Positions 54,618 to 64,000 of a stretch of 64,000 nucleotides of DNA are shown piece after piece (the stretch's first letter is position 1; every line of letters begins with the position of its first letter). Both the position numbers and the translations under genes were made by a program. The stretch covers positions 17,814,688 to 17,878,687 of the forward strand of contig JBANSL010000013.1 of assembly GCA_037127255.1 (NCBI GenBank). Reading direction: 5' to 3'. The DNA comes from Persicaria tinctoria. Taxonomy: Eukaryota > Streptophyta > Magnoliopsida > Caryophyllales > Polygonaceae. The notes under the pieces are model-generated. The model made no database searches, had not been told where the DNA came from, and saw only the letters and a list, made by a program, of their open reading frames with translations.

Positions 54618-55339
54618 AGTGAGTCTTTGGTCCGAAAATTCTTCCACTTGTTCGACTTAAAAAAAAAAAAATTCTTCCACTTTCCACATATAGAAACAAC
54701 ATTTTGAGTAGATACTTTGTGTGGCCGCCCAAACCGTACGTATACCAAAATGTTTTCAACTTTTGACTCATTAATGCTTTGTTACATTAATTTCCTGCTT
54801 GAAAAAATAAAATTCATCTATATAGATTGAGGCTGAAAAAAAATCCCATATATAAAATCCAAAACCGTACGTAAGCAACCTAAGTGATTAGGATCTACGT
54901 TCTGCATAAGAAGTACTCCGTAACTAGTTGAAGAGATGAGTTTCTGTTAAAGTCGGCTGAGCCCGGTGGGGTCAAAAGACAAGTTCGAGGGAGGTCGTGT
55001 GTGCAGGCCAGACACGGATCCAGGAATAAAAATCGGGGTAGGCTAAAATCACCTTATACAATAAACAAAATTTTAAGAGTTATTAATATCACATGTATAC
55101 CATAAATATACACATCTAAGGAAAAAAAAACTAACAAAGAGAAAAATAAAATATATAATAAACGTTTTTTTTGATGAAATAATGAACAAAATTTTATTAA
55201 TTATTATCACATATATAACAGTTATAAACATCTAGATAAAAAAAATAATGAAGAGAAAAAGAAAAACCTATGGGCATGAATGCATGATAGGTGAGAATCG
55301 AAGCACAGGGAGTAAATACATTCAGGTGAAAAATAAAAA

Positions 55340-56161
55340 GGGTGAATTACATTTTTGGTCCTTAACCTTTACCACTTGTTTCACTTTAGTCCTCAACCTT
55401 TGAAACGTTTCAAAATAGTCCTTAACCTTTCTATTTCGTTTTATTTTAGTCCCTAACCTTTCAAAGGTTGTAAAATAGTCCCTAAGCGTATATTTGTTAT
55501 TCGTTTTAGTCCCTGATATTAAAATATTATTTGAAATAATTATAAAAAATCACCCTAAAGTTATCATAATGTATATAAATGAGTAAATTACTCATATAAA
55601 GAATAATTATAAAACAAATATCCAACTTTATGATATTTTTTTAAATAAAAGATCTCTTTTATTATTCAAATTCATTATTTTAATGGATTAATACAAATAT
55701 ATTGGATCTATGTATTGGTAAATAAGAAAAAAATATATCCCACAATCTCTCATAGTTAATCACAAGATCTATAAATTTTATGAGATCTTGTGAAAAAAAA
55801 AATTATGGATAATTTTATATAATATGCTCTTATGATAAATAGTAAAATAGTTCGAGTATTTTTCAAAATTAAAATTATAGAGTTAGATGATTTTATATAC
55901 TTTTCTTTGTATGAATGATTTTATTTAAATTATGATAACTTTAGGGTGATTTTTTTTATAATTATTTCAAATAATATTTTAATATTAGGGACTAAAACGA
56001 ATAAAAAATGTAAGGTTATGGACTATTTTACAACCTTTGAAAGGTTAGGGACTAAAATGAAACGGAATAGAAAGGTCAAGGACTATTCTGAAACGTTTCA
56101 AAGGTTAGGGACTAAAGTGAAACAAGTGGTAAAGGTTAGGGACCAAAAATGCAATTCACCC
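55340..56161. mobile_element. Mutator-type foldback MITE nested in the hAT element
   Basis: 822 bp with ends GGGTGAATTACATTTTTGGTCC and the inverted GGACCAAAAATGCAATTCACCC. The arms contain four repeats of TTAGGGACTAAA(A/G)(T/C)GAA type. A perfect 9-bp target duplication AAATAAAAA flanks it (55331-55339, 56162-56170). Confidence 0.93.
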
Positions 56162-56192
56162 AAATAAAAACAAGGAAAGAGGGAGTCGAACT

Positions 56193-56270
56193 CTGGTTGT
56201 TCAGGAACATCTCCAAATTAGTCTTTTATAACCAACCAACTGGACTACTCAGCTTTTGTGATACATGCTA
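56193..56270 (-). ncRNA. tRNA-like module inside the nested hAT element
   Basis: On -, AGTAGTCCAGTTGGTTGG resembles box A and CCAGAGTTCGACTCCC fits box B. It lies about 75 bp from the right end and points inward, the mirror image of the arrangement at 53757 in the sister element. Confidence 0.4.
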
Positions 56271-56496
56271 CCTATAGTTAAATAACTTCTGTGATTTTGG
56301 GGTGGGCTGCAGCAAAGCCCAGCCCACCCCTGGGTCCGTTCCTGGTGCAGGCCCACATACGGGAGACTCGAACAAAAAATAAACCTGAACGGGGTTCTAT
56401 CTCAAAACCAATTAGCAATGAGAGAAGTAGTCTTTCAACCTTATATGTTGTTCAAGTATTCTCTATATAACCGATGTGAAACACCACATTCCAACA

Positions 56497-58390
56497 GTTT
56501 TTATTGAGTATCAATCGCAATGTTTGCATAACGACGAACGTGATAAACCCTTCACTTGTAACCTCGATTTTCTTCTATAGCAAACGGCGATATTCAACTA
56601 TAAAATGATAATCAGAATGTGTCATAACATAAACAAACTCTGCGTACATGGGATTGAATTTTTTTATCTAGGAAATAAATTAAGAGGAACTGGCGAAACA
56701 ATGTCATCCGAGAGCATCCTTATTGTTGAGGTCTCGAGACCTTGATCATCCTTACAAGGGATGAATTGGCAAGAAATTCACATGTGTGTTATTACAATTT
56801 GATTTTAGTTTTCGTTTTGCGGTTTTTGTGTTGTCGTTAAGCAATTAGATGAAAACATGGACAAGAAGAAAGAGAGATGGAGAAGAAAGAACAGAGAGAA
56901 GCCATGGAACGGAGGAAGATGACGAAGAATAAGAGAAAGAGATTCGCTATAATCTATATGATTTCATATTGCTTAACTGACTTGCTTACAAGTTGGATTA
57001 GCGGCCAAAATACAAAACTCGTATTTAAAACTGACAACGTTTGACAATTTGGTATTTAAAAAGATTTCGGTGCCAAATTGATATTTAAAACTGCATCGAT
57101 GGACAAATTGGTTTTTTTTTTCTTGTCGGAATTTCGATTTTCATGCGCGTGACTCCTAGTCAGATCTCTCTGATCCCCTTCGATTGAAGTTATCTCCCTC
57201 GATGGTGTTCGAGGTGCAGCCTCCTCGATAGTAAAAAAAAAAAACCTAATTCACAAAAATACTCATGCCTATAGCTATGCAATTTCAGATCTCAAGTTTT
57301 CGAGTCCAAGCATCACATGCAACCATATTGATGAGCGAGCTTGCCCGTTCCCATATCTGGTTCCAAATCCGTAATCACCACCGCTTTCGAAGTCACTAGA
57401 ACATAAATCAAGAATCAAGGCTTCATATTTAGTTGTTTTTAATTATAATTTTATATGTGATTGTAATCCTAGCATTAAACTAGTGTTTTATTTCTTTTGA
57501 CTGGCGACCCTGTACGTGGGGTTATCAAGCCATCTTTTGATGGCTTTAAGATCGCTTCGTCGATCTACTTTTTGCCTACCGTAAAAAAAAGAGTTAAATA
57601 TTGACTCAATGTTTATTTTATTGTGTTTCCTATCTTTATTTTGTTAGTTTTCTTTCTTGGACTATTTCATTTATTTATTTATATTTCTTTATTTTTTTAA
57701 TGAAAACAATAACAAAGTTTTATTTGGTATTATAGACCTCTAATTAGAAATGATGAACTTTTTGTAATAGTATCGAGCAGCGCCCCTCCCCTCAAAACTT
57801 TCTGGCTCCATATCCGTGACGACCCAACTCTAGGCCAAAGTTATCTAACAAAATCAACAAAGGATTCAATCGAATCGGTCGATGTCTTCACACAGCCACA
57901 TAGGTACATAAAATGATAAAAGTGGGTGGCCGGGTAAGCTTATAGTATATGTAATTGCATTTTACATGAGGTGAGAGGTTATTTAATTATCAGAAAGCAG
58001 ATTAGCATGCTACTCCTGAGTCCTGACAACAGCAAACGGCTGCATTGTCTCCCATTCTTTGCTTTGCTTTTTTCTACCCGCAATAGTTTCAACTTTCAAA
58101 TATGAAATGTCTCACATCAGGAATAAATTTTAAAATAAAATAAAAATTAAATATAGACTACATATAAAACCGTATACTTCAGTCCTGATCCAATCCAGGA
58201 TCCCAAAAAGATCTATACGGCCCTGTGTCAATACTCAATAGGGTTGGTGTCGAGTTTTCACACCTACCAAGTAAAGGTATGGTTTTTGTTGCATAACCAA
58301 TATTGTATGTGCACAGTCATCCATGGAATATATGTAGTATATATGGTGCACACTTGCCTAACTTTGTTTTTTAGCACCTAATTTGATTTC
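56497..58390. other. gene-poor intergenic sequence
   Basis: 56995-57110 has repeated ATTTAAAA(A/C)TG and AATTGG(T/A)ATTTAAA words and may be a decayed Mutator-type end. 57900-58060 resembles plain intergenic DNA. I see no gene. Confidence 0.5.
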
Positions 58391-58581
58391 ACAGTACATT
58401 ATAAAAGCTCCTAATTAACAAAGAGATTAATGCATTCTAAATTACTCAGTGCTGTCGATCTGCAGACCAAAAAAGGCAGTCAAAATTTCTGCAAATTTAT
58501 AATGGATTGCCTTGAATATCATATGCACAAACAACGTGATGCCATCAATTTAAAATTCCCCATTTGTCTCCTAATTTCTAC

Positions 58582-58588
58582 TATAAAT
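58582..58588 (+). promoter_or_regulatory. putative TATA box of cysteine-rich peptide gene 3
   Basis: TATAAAT, 90 bp before the start codon, a spacing like that of gene 1. Confidence 0.5.
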
Positions 58589-58677
58589 TCTGTAGCAAAC
58601 TGCATCATGTTCTTCATCCATCCACCTCCAATCCTCCATTACATTGCAGCTAATACATTCAGCATCACAGTCACAGC

Positions 58678-58978
58678 ATGAAGAACCCTATTGCAACCAC
58701 TCTCTTTCTTGTCCTTGTCATCGCCTTCTCCTGCGGTATTATATTGTTCACTAGCTTATCCTAATTTCTTCAATTTAATGATCATTCATAGTAACACATT
58801 GAATTGAATTGATCTGTTTGAAACAGAAATTGAGTCCGCAGAAGGCCAAATCTGTACGCTTGGTACGATTGAGATGGACAGATGCGGCATTCCTCAGTGC
58901 ACTTCAGGATGTCGCAAGAAGGGTGCTCGCTCTGGCGGCAAATGCATTACTATAGACACTTGCTGTTGCATCTACTAG
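58678..58978 (+). CDS. secreted 8-cysteine peptide 3 (defensin-like)
   Basis: Exons 58678-58735 (signal peptide, MKNPIATTLFLVLVIAF start) and 58827-58978, about 69 residues. The intron has the same phase and place relative to the signal peptide as in genes 1 and 2. The mature peptide starts near SAEGQIC and keeps the spacing C-x9-C-x4-C-x3-C-x10-C-x5-CCC, ending two residues after it (IY). Shared words with genes 1/2 are LGTI(D/E)M(E/D)RC, IP(E/Q)C, SGC and GKCIT. The rest has diverged, so it is an older paralog. It seems intact; function is unknown. Confidence 0.75.
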
Positions 58979-59017
58979 CATCTCCTCTAACACTATCAAG
59001 TTTGCAGTTTAACCGGG

Positions 59018-59021
<4 letters not shown>

Positions 59022-59079
<58 letters not shown>
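59022..59079. repeat. TA microsatellite in the 3' flank of peptide gene 3
   Basis: About 58 bp of uninterrupted TA units starting 44 bp after the stop codon, probably inside the transcript or its terminator region. Confidence 0.95.
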
Positions 59080-59081
<2 letters not shown>

Positions 59082-60238
59082 ATGATCGAAAATAAAGGGT
59101 CGCCATTTATGAAGTGATCTAAGACTGAGTTTAGCTATCTAGTTACTACTTCAACAATATGATGATAATATGTTATGTTATATTCTTAATTATAATGTTA
59201 TTAATGTCTACTTTCACTACTGCTAGCAGTAGCTGATTGGGCTACCATTTATATATAATTCATAATCTTGATGATTTGAGTTGAATAAATTGTCAACACG
59301 CGCCCTAAATCTCTCCCTCTCTTCGATCACTTGCTATGGGTTTTGCCCTATTGAACCTAATAACATACCAAAAAAAAACAATGTTATATTATATATATAT
59401 ATATGCCAGAGTAGCCCGAAATCTGAAACCATACCGAACACGCCCTGAGATATATAATAAACTAATTATATGAAATATATTCTTCATTTTCCCGCCTTAA
59501 GTCTTACACAAATATCTGAACTGGTAAATATATATAAATCTCCCAAGCCACTCTGCAGTGTGCATAGATGAGATAGTAGTTGATCGATCTAGGCATCATG
59601 ATACTCATGGCCCTCCTTATTTATTTATTATAACTGTTGTGTCCACAACCCCTTCCTTTATATCCTGTACATTAGTATATACTCTTGTTAGGAGGAAGTT
59701 GCTTACAACAGATATACAACAGTCTAAACCAATTGAGGCCAAATTGTAGGAAAACACCATTTGAATACACTATTTTAAACCGAAAATTCTAGGAAACATT
59801 CCTTTAAAAGCTAGATATTTACAAAAGACCACTCATCCTACTTTTTACGTTAAATTTGATATTAAAAGTGCAAAATTACTATTTTGCCAATTCATTAATT
59901 ACCAATATCTAGTTCATGTTATAGCAATTCTCATGTGTTTCAACCTTGATTTAGTTAGTTCAAAGTTGGTCGTCCTTGATTTAATTGCTTGATTCAAAGT
60001 TCTCCCAAGTGTTCATATATTCTTCACCGCGCAGTCCTTTCCTCAAATGAAAAATGATATTTGTTGAAGGGATATTGGAAGGATAATATCCCTTTTAAGC
60101 TTTACCCTTCAAATATATTAAAAATACAATTTTAGCATCTTAACGAAAAATGTGAAATGGCGAGTATCTAGCTTTTTAAGTGAAGTATATGAAAATTTTA
60201 ATTTAAAACCTAGTTTTGAAATAAAATTAATGGTGTAT
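59080..60238. other. intergenic, with Mutator-MITE-like end
   Basis: GGCCAAATTGTAGGAAAACACC at 59739 resembles the GGCCAAATT ends seen at 52678 and 81. No coding sequence is recognised. AATAAA at 59090 may serve peptide gene 3. Confidence 0.45.
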
Positions 60239-60762
60239 TTAAAGGGCATTAGAATCAAGAATAACGTACTGGGTGTACTGGATTCGGACTTTGCCGGCTA
60301 AGGGGTTTGCAATTTGTTGGAAAGCAGCTTTAGAGAGATTGATGTCACCATAACAAATGGACCTGCAGTAGTCCACAACCGTCACCACCACCTGCTTATA
60401 CCTCTTGCAAGGGTTCGGGAACTCGTTCGCGCCTCCCGTGCACGTCACTCGGTACCTCCTCCCGCAAGCTCTCCCCCCGTCCCATAGCGTGTCGCTCACC
60501 CCCGCCACCATCGCCCCCTTGTCCGCATTCCCATAGCACGCCGAAGCTGCACCATAACCCTCAAAGAAATAAAAACATAGCAATATCTAGTATGATGATA
60601 AATATATAGTTAAGGATCGATCGATGACGGGACGTTACGAGTGTATCGACCGTATCGGTTAGGGTCGTAGTAAACGGCTAGGCCTTGGTAATTTGCGTAG
60701 GCGACGGAAAAGGTGCATAAGATGAAGGCGAAAAGGACTAAAGTAGAGGATCTCATTCTCAT
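60239..60762 (-). CDS. EG45-like / plant natriuretic peptide-like protein
   Basis: Two exons on -: 60762-60639 and 60546-60239 with a GT-AG intron, 143 residues. Splicing joins GRYT-P-SACYG, matching the family's conserved TPSACYG. Start MRMRSS is chosen because it opens a good signal peptide (STLVLFAFILCTFSVAYA). The mature part is a single double-psi beta-barrel domain (expansin-like N domain): GLAVYYDP, SDTLWDGGRACGRRYRV, TGG, VVVTVVDYC. It has six cysteines, as in PNP-A-type proteins. Family members are secreted to the apoplast and act in water and ion balance and in stress or defence responses. It lacks the second expansin domain, as usual for the group. No break is seen. A second in-frame ATG lies two codons downstream. 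Confidence 0.9.
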
Positions 60763-60836
60763 ATATATGTTTGATACTTTGATAGATGTTTTTTGTGGGC
60801 GATGCACGGTGTTAGGTGTATAATATATATGCACCC

Positions 60837-60842
60837 TTTATA
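60837..60842 (-). promoter_or_regulatory. TATA box of the EG45-like gene
   Basis: On -, CCTATAAAGGGTGC places TATAAA 74 bp before the start codon, a normal plant position. Confidence 0.65.
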
Positions 60843-61081
60843 GGGAGCGATTTGAGTGTGGAAGATTGAATTTTGCAAGTGAGTTGAGTGGGGAAAGAGT
60901 TGATTAGTATGCATTGGAATTTTGGCAAAGTTTTATTTGACTAAAATGTGTATCGGATGGAGAAGTGGACGTCACTATTTCTAGTCTTGTTTTGTAGACG
61001 GGAAGTTTCCTAGGTAGAAAATGTGTCTTCACTCTTCATTGATTGTTATCAGAAATTTATGAGAAAGGGTCATTGTGGTAC

Positions 61082-61500
61082 CCAGTGTTCTAAAAGGCGT
61101 TAGGCGGTTGCTAGGTGGTGGGTGATCGCCTAGCGCCTAGGCAGTTAGGCGGGTGTCTAGGCGGTGCCTAGGTGGACTTAGACTAAACTTGATTATTTCT
61201 CTATATTTTAATGGATAGAACATGTCAATAATTTATAGGCATGAATAAAAAGTAAATGCATCCCGACTTGGTGGATAAAAAAACTATAAGCTGACTAATC
61301 ACTCTCCTAGAAACTAAATCTAAATAATCACCCACCTAGGTGGAGTTAGGCGGGATTAGACGGGGACTATACGACACCTAGGAGGGATTAGGCGGCGCTT
61401 AGGTGGATATCCGCCTAGAGACCGCCTAGGCGTAAAAATTCCTAGGTGTCTTGCCGCCTAGTGCTCAGGCGGCGCCTAGACGCGATTTTTAGAACAGTGG
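61082..61500. mobile_element. small MITE with CCAGTGTTCTAAAA ends and CCTAGGCGG core
   Basis: Ends CCAGTGTTCTAAAAGGC and TTTTTAGAACAGTGG are inverted. The core is made of GGCGG, CCTAGG and GCCTAG words, so it can fold strongly. TGGTAC lies directly outside both ends. It is related to 17182-17390. Confidence 0.65.
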
Positions 61501-62147
61501 TGGTACATGAGGTGTTTACATTTCAATGTATTAGTGTTTGATTATATATTTTAGAATGTATTTAAAATAATTGAAATTTTTAATAAAATATCTTAAAAAT
61601 TGTGTCAATTAATTATATTAAGTTTATAATGTAGTTATAAAAATTTACACAATAGTGAGTATTTATCTGACACGATTCATAAAGTATTTTATTTAAAACT
61701 TATATTTTTTTTAAGTGGATTGATATATACACCTATAATTTTTACTGGATACATCGCTAATTTTCACAACATGTTACAGAGTGAGTTCTGCAACCTCTTG
61801 CGACACTGTTGTCAGATGACCTAAAAATTTAAGACAAAAAAAAAGTTTAATATGAGAATTCCGTAACTCCCACCTATCAAAATGAGAGACGGAGAAGTGT
61901 GCACCTACTTGCGGAAAGCATGAGCGGAGTTTCTATATTTAATTATCTTTTTTTTTTCCTTATAATTCCGACATCTCTAATTAAGAAGGGATTCCGCAAG
62001 AGTGTAACCAGTAAAAAATAGTACTCATTTCCTTCCAAAATAAATGTCATTTGTCCTTTTCTACTCGCTTTTTAAAGAGGTAAAAACACTATAAAATATT
62101 ATTTTTTAATCAAATTTTTTACTAATTTCATACTTGTTAGTCATAAG
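61501..62147. other. AT-rich intergenic with half of a MITE
   Basis: 62029-62140 matches the left half of the Stowaway-like MITE at 19413 (TTTTCTACTCGC..., AAAAACACTATAAAATATT); the hAT element begins where the other half should be. No gene is seen. Confidence 0.45.
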
Positions 62148-62741
62148 TAGGCGTGGCCATGGGTCAGACCCGGCGGGTCGAACCCGTCGACCCGCCGGGT
62201 CAAGGGTCGGGGGAAGGCGACCCGAACCCTAACCCGGGATTTCCACGGGTTAGCGGGTTCGGGTCACCCGACGGGTCATCGGGTCGACGGGTTGACCCGC
62301 CGGGTACCCGCCGGGTCGACCCGACGAGTTGGAACCCGGGTTGGACGGGTTTGCACTTGTTTCGGACCCGGAATCTGAATTGTCGGATCGAATTTGTCGA
62401 GAAAGGGAACGGAAATTGAACGCCTATGTGTTTGACAAATATCCTTTCGTGTTCACAAATCATAACTTGACTCTTTAGTCTTTATATACAAAATACAATA
62501 TGTAATATTACATCTTATAATTTTCAAAACTAAAAAGTCTACAACTTATAACTCTATAAGTTTTACAAATTACAAAAAAGTTGTACAATATTTGTATTAG
62601 GGAGTTTTGGGGGGGAAGGAAGAAGAAGAAGGGCTTAAATCGGTTTCCCGACTGCCTACGTATCCTCCCGGGGGTGAGGAATCAAAGCCCACGTAGTTCT
62701 TTTACCTGTATGTCTGAACCCCGGCCTGGTTACCTCCTCTT

Positions 62742-63926
62742 CTAGTCTTCTTGATCGTCGGATCCTCCACCACCTCCTGAGCCATCCGTGACCGCGCCAT
62801 CAATGGAGCTCCCAACGGACTCTGTCTCTATTCCGTCATCATCCTCGGAATCAGTCCCCAAGTTGTTCTTCTGCATCCGCATCTCCGCCTTCTTCCAATC
62901 TGCAAGGCAAACTTGGGCTTCGAGGTTCTCGGGAAGCAACCTTGATCTCTTCTCCGAAAGAATCTGACCTCCGCGACTAAAAAGCTGCTCGACGGCTACG
63001 GTGGAGTAAGGTGCCCCAAGTATTTGTCGGGCGATTACCTGCAATGTCGGGAATCTTTGTCTTTCGGGTCGGCTCCACCACTCAAGGACATCGAAATCTT
63101 CCTCTTCATCGCTGAGAAAATCAAAGTTAGTGGACAAATATTCGTCGAGCTCCGAGTGGGGGCTCGACGAAGATCTCAACCTCTTTGACCCAAAGATATC
63201 TCGGGCAAGTGCCTTAGTTCTAGCGGTGATGCTGGTTCGTGACCCGCTTGAACCGGAAGGCACCGGAGGACGACCGGAGGGCGCTCTATCGCCCGTCGAA
63301 TATTCAGTATATAATTGTTCTAACAATCCTCTAACTCTAGCAACAATAATTGTAACATTGCAATCAGGATCATCCTCAATTCCTAAAGTCGGATAATAGT
63401 TTTCTAAAAACAATTGAACTCCGCTTAATTTATATCTAGGGTCGAAACAACACGCTACGAGGAAAATGTCGGGTATAAATTTGTAATATGCGATCCATTT
63501 TCGCCGCATCTCCATAGTTGCTTGGGAAATGGAAGGCGTGTTAACTCCGTCTTGAAGGGCTAATGCTACGTTCATTGCAATAAAACAAAAAATGTTTGAT
63601 GTAGGCATGTAAACGTGGGAAAACGTCTGAGTTGCGTTGTAAAAAACCGGAAAGAAGTTCCTTGTAAGCGAATATGTGTGAGTCCGGGATGTGTAGCGTT
63701 GCAAAACCGGAAAGAAGTTCCTTGTAAGCGATTGAATTGTAAATCATTGTGTAAGTGGAGTTCCACTGAGTGCAAACGTCCTTGGGGAACGTTTTTGGGC
63801 GGGTTTGGTGGCTACGACAATAAGCGCTCCATTGCTGGCGAAGCTGTTTGCTTCGCCAAAGTGCCCGCAAAACAAATCGAATTGGTTCAACAACACTTTG
63901 TATATATAATAAACCATCTTGAACAC
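62742..63926 (-). pseudogene. hAT transposase (RICESLEEPER/zf-BED type), decayed, 5' part outside window
   Basis: It continues leftwards from the window edge. Visible on -: CTQWNSTYTMIYNSI and YKELLSGF (about 63770-63700), FYNATQTFSHVY and TSNIFCF, a DUF4413-like RNase H-fold end (MRRKWIAYYKFIPDIFLVACCFDPRYKL, about 63510-63430, shown here only as its landmarks), then the C-terminal hAT dimerisation domain (FDVLEWWS, FPTLQVIARQILGAP, STVAVEQLFSRGG, about 63110-62945) and an acidic tail ending at 62742. A frameshift near 63645 separates the two halves. A 60-bp tandem duplication sits at the break, and residues normally found between LHIPD and FYNAT are missing. Confidence 0.8.
63648..63731. 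repeat. 60-bp tandem duplication in the hAT transposase gene
   Basis: CCGGAAAGAAGTTCCTTGTAAGCGA occurs at 63648 and again exactly 60 bp later at 63708. The first copy follows AAAAAA and the second AAAA, and that 2-base difference puts the downstream transposase out of frame. Confidence 0.85.
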
Positions 63927-64000
63927 ATAAGTTTAAAATGTGAGGGGCGCAACGGATGTGGAAAAACTTGCCACCTATCGCGGGCTGACAGTTTTGGATT

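Larger units (their letters stand above)
55009..56344. mobile_element. non-autonomous hAT element nested in the solo LTR
   Basis: Ends CAGACACGGATCCAGGA and CAGGAACGGACCCAGGG (reverse of 56328-56344). A perfect 8-bp target duplication GTGCAGGC flanks it (55001-55008 and 56345-56352). About 505 bp remain when the inner MITE is removed. It is a relative of 53651-54617. Confidence 0.93.
54945..56496 (-). mobile_element. solo LTR (TRIM-like family) carrying two nested insertions
   Basis: 54945-55008 plus 56353-56496 equals about 208 bp. It matches, in reverse, the solo LTR at 39636-39853 (ends TGTTAAAGTCGGCTGAGC and CACATTCCAACA). Flanks GTTTC and GTTTT differ by one base. A hAT element sits inside it. 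Confidence 0.9.
62148..64000 (-). mobile_element. hAT transposon, right part beyond the window
   Basis: It begins TAGGCGTGGCCATGGGTC, a typical plant hAT end, followed by about 200 bp of GACCCG/CGGGTC subterminal repeats. A hAT transposase on - follows. The element runs off the right edge, so size and target duplication cannot be checked. Confidence 0.75.

Noticed and set aside
62153..62463. Open frames rich in GSGDPNP / RRPDDPSGD
   Set aside because: Translations of the GACCCG/CGGGTC subterminal repeats of the hAT element.

Overview
The window looks like a transposon-rich intergenic stretch of a flowering-plant nuclear genome, most likely a eudicot. The reasons are spliced genes with plant GT-AG introns, an EG45/plant natriuretic peptide-type gene, defensin-like secreted peptides, and a full range of plant transposons: Mutator-like, hAT, Ty1/copia, Ty3/gypsy Athila-like, TRIM, LINE and MITE. 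I cannot name the species. No bacterial features, rRNA genes or CRISPR arrays are present.

Layout. (1) About 78-16,790 is a Mutator-like element (MULE) of the kind that carries a Ulp1 (SUMO protease-like) gene. It holds a broken DUF1985-Ulp1 gene on + and a broken mudrA-like transposase on -, arranged tail to tail. An Athila-like retroelement (about 985-9,395) sits inside the Ulp1 gene, and a foldback MITE sits in one of its introns. (2) 16.8-25.9 kb is a field of small elements: MITEs, a complete TRIM, a LINE fragment, a third MULE end, a tRNA-like sequence and a foldback element with clustered W-box palindromes. (3) 25.9-28.3 kb and 38.8-45.0 kb are two copies of a segmental duplication, each with one small cysteine-rich secreted peptide gene. 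A TRIM entered copy 1; a solo LTR and a 4.7-kb copia element entered copy 2. (4) 28.4-38.6 kb holds copia scraps, a second decayed MULE carrying a deleted Athila-like element, and a hAT-type element. (5) 45-57 kb is copia and gypsy debris, a 540-bp Mutator-type MITE, a hAT element, and a three-level nest with readable target duplications at every level. (6) 58.6-60.8 kb has the third cysteine-rich peptide gene and an intact EG45/PNP-like gene. (7) 62.1 kb to the right edge is the 3' half of a hAT element with a decayed transposase.

Only four genes look intact: three paralogous secreted peptides (26,145; 39,027; 58,678) and the EG45-like gene (60,762 down to 60,239). All four encode secreted cysteine-rich proteins, but nothing in the sequence ties them into one pathway.

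The most unusual signals are at DNA level. The Athila-like elements carry a TCGA-NN-TCGA double palindrome repeated at about 19-21 bp steps, in LTRs and in coding DNA. Both Ulp1-type MULEs carry a strongly over-represented heptamer, GCTGACA, in exons, introns and both orientations. Coordinates of element ends come from reading the sequence by eye; where flanking duplications are visible I state them.
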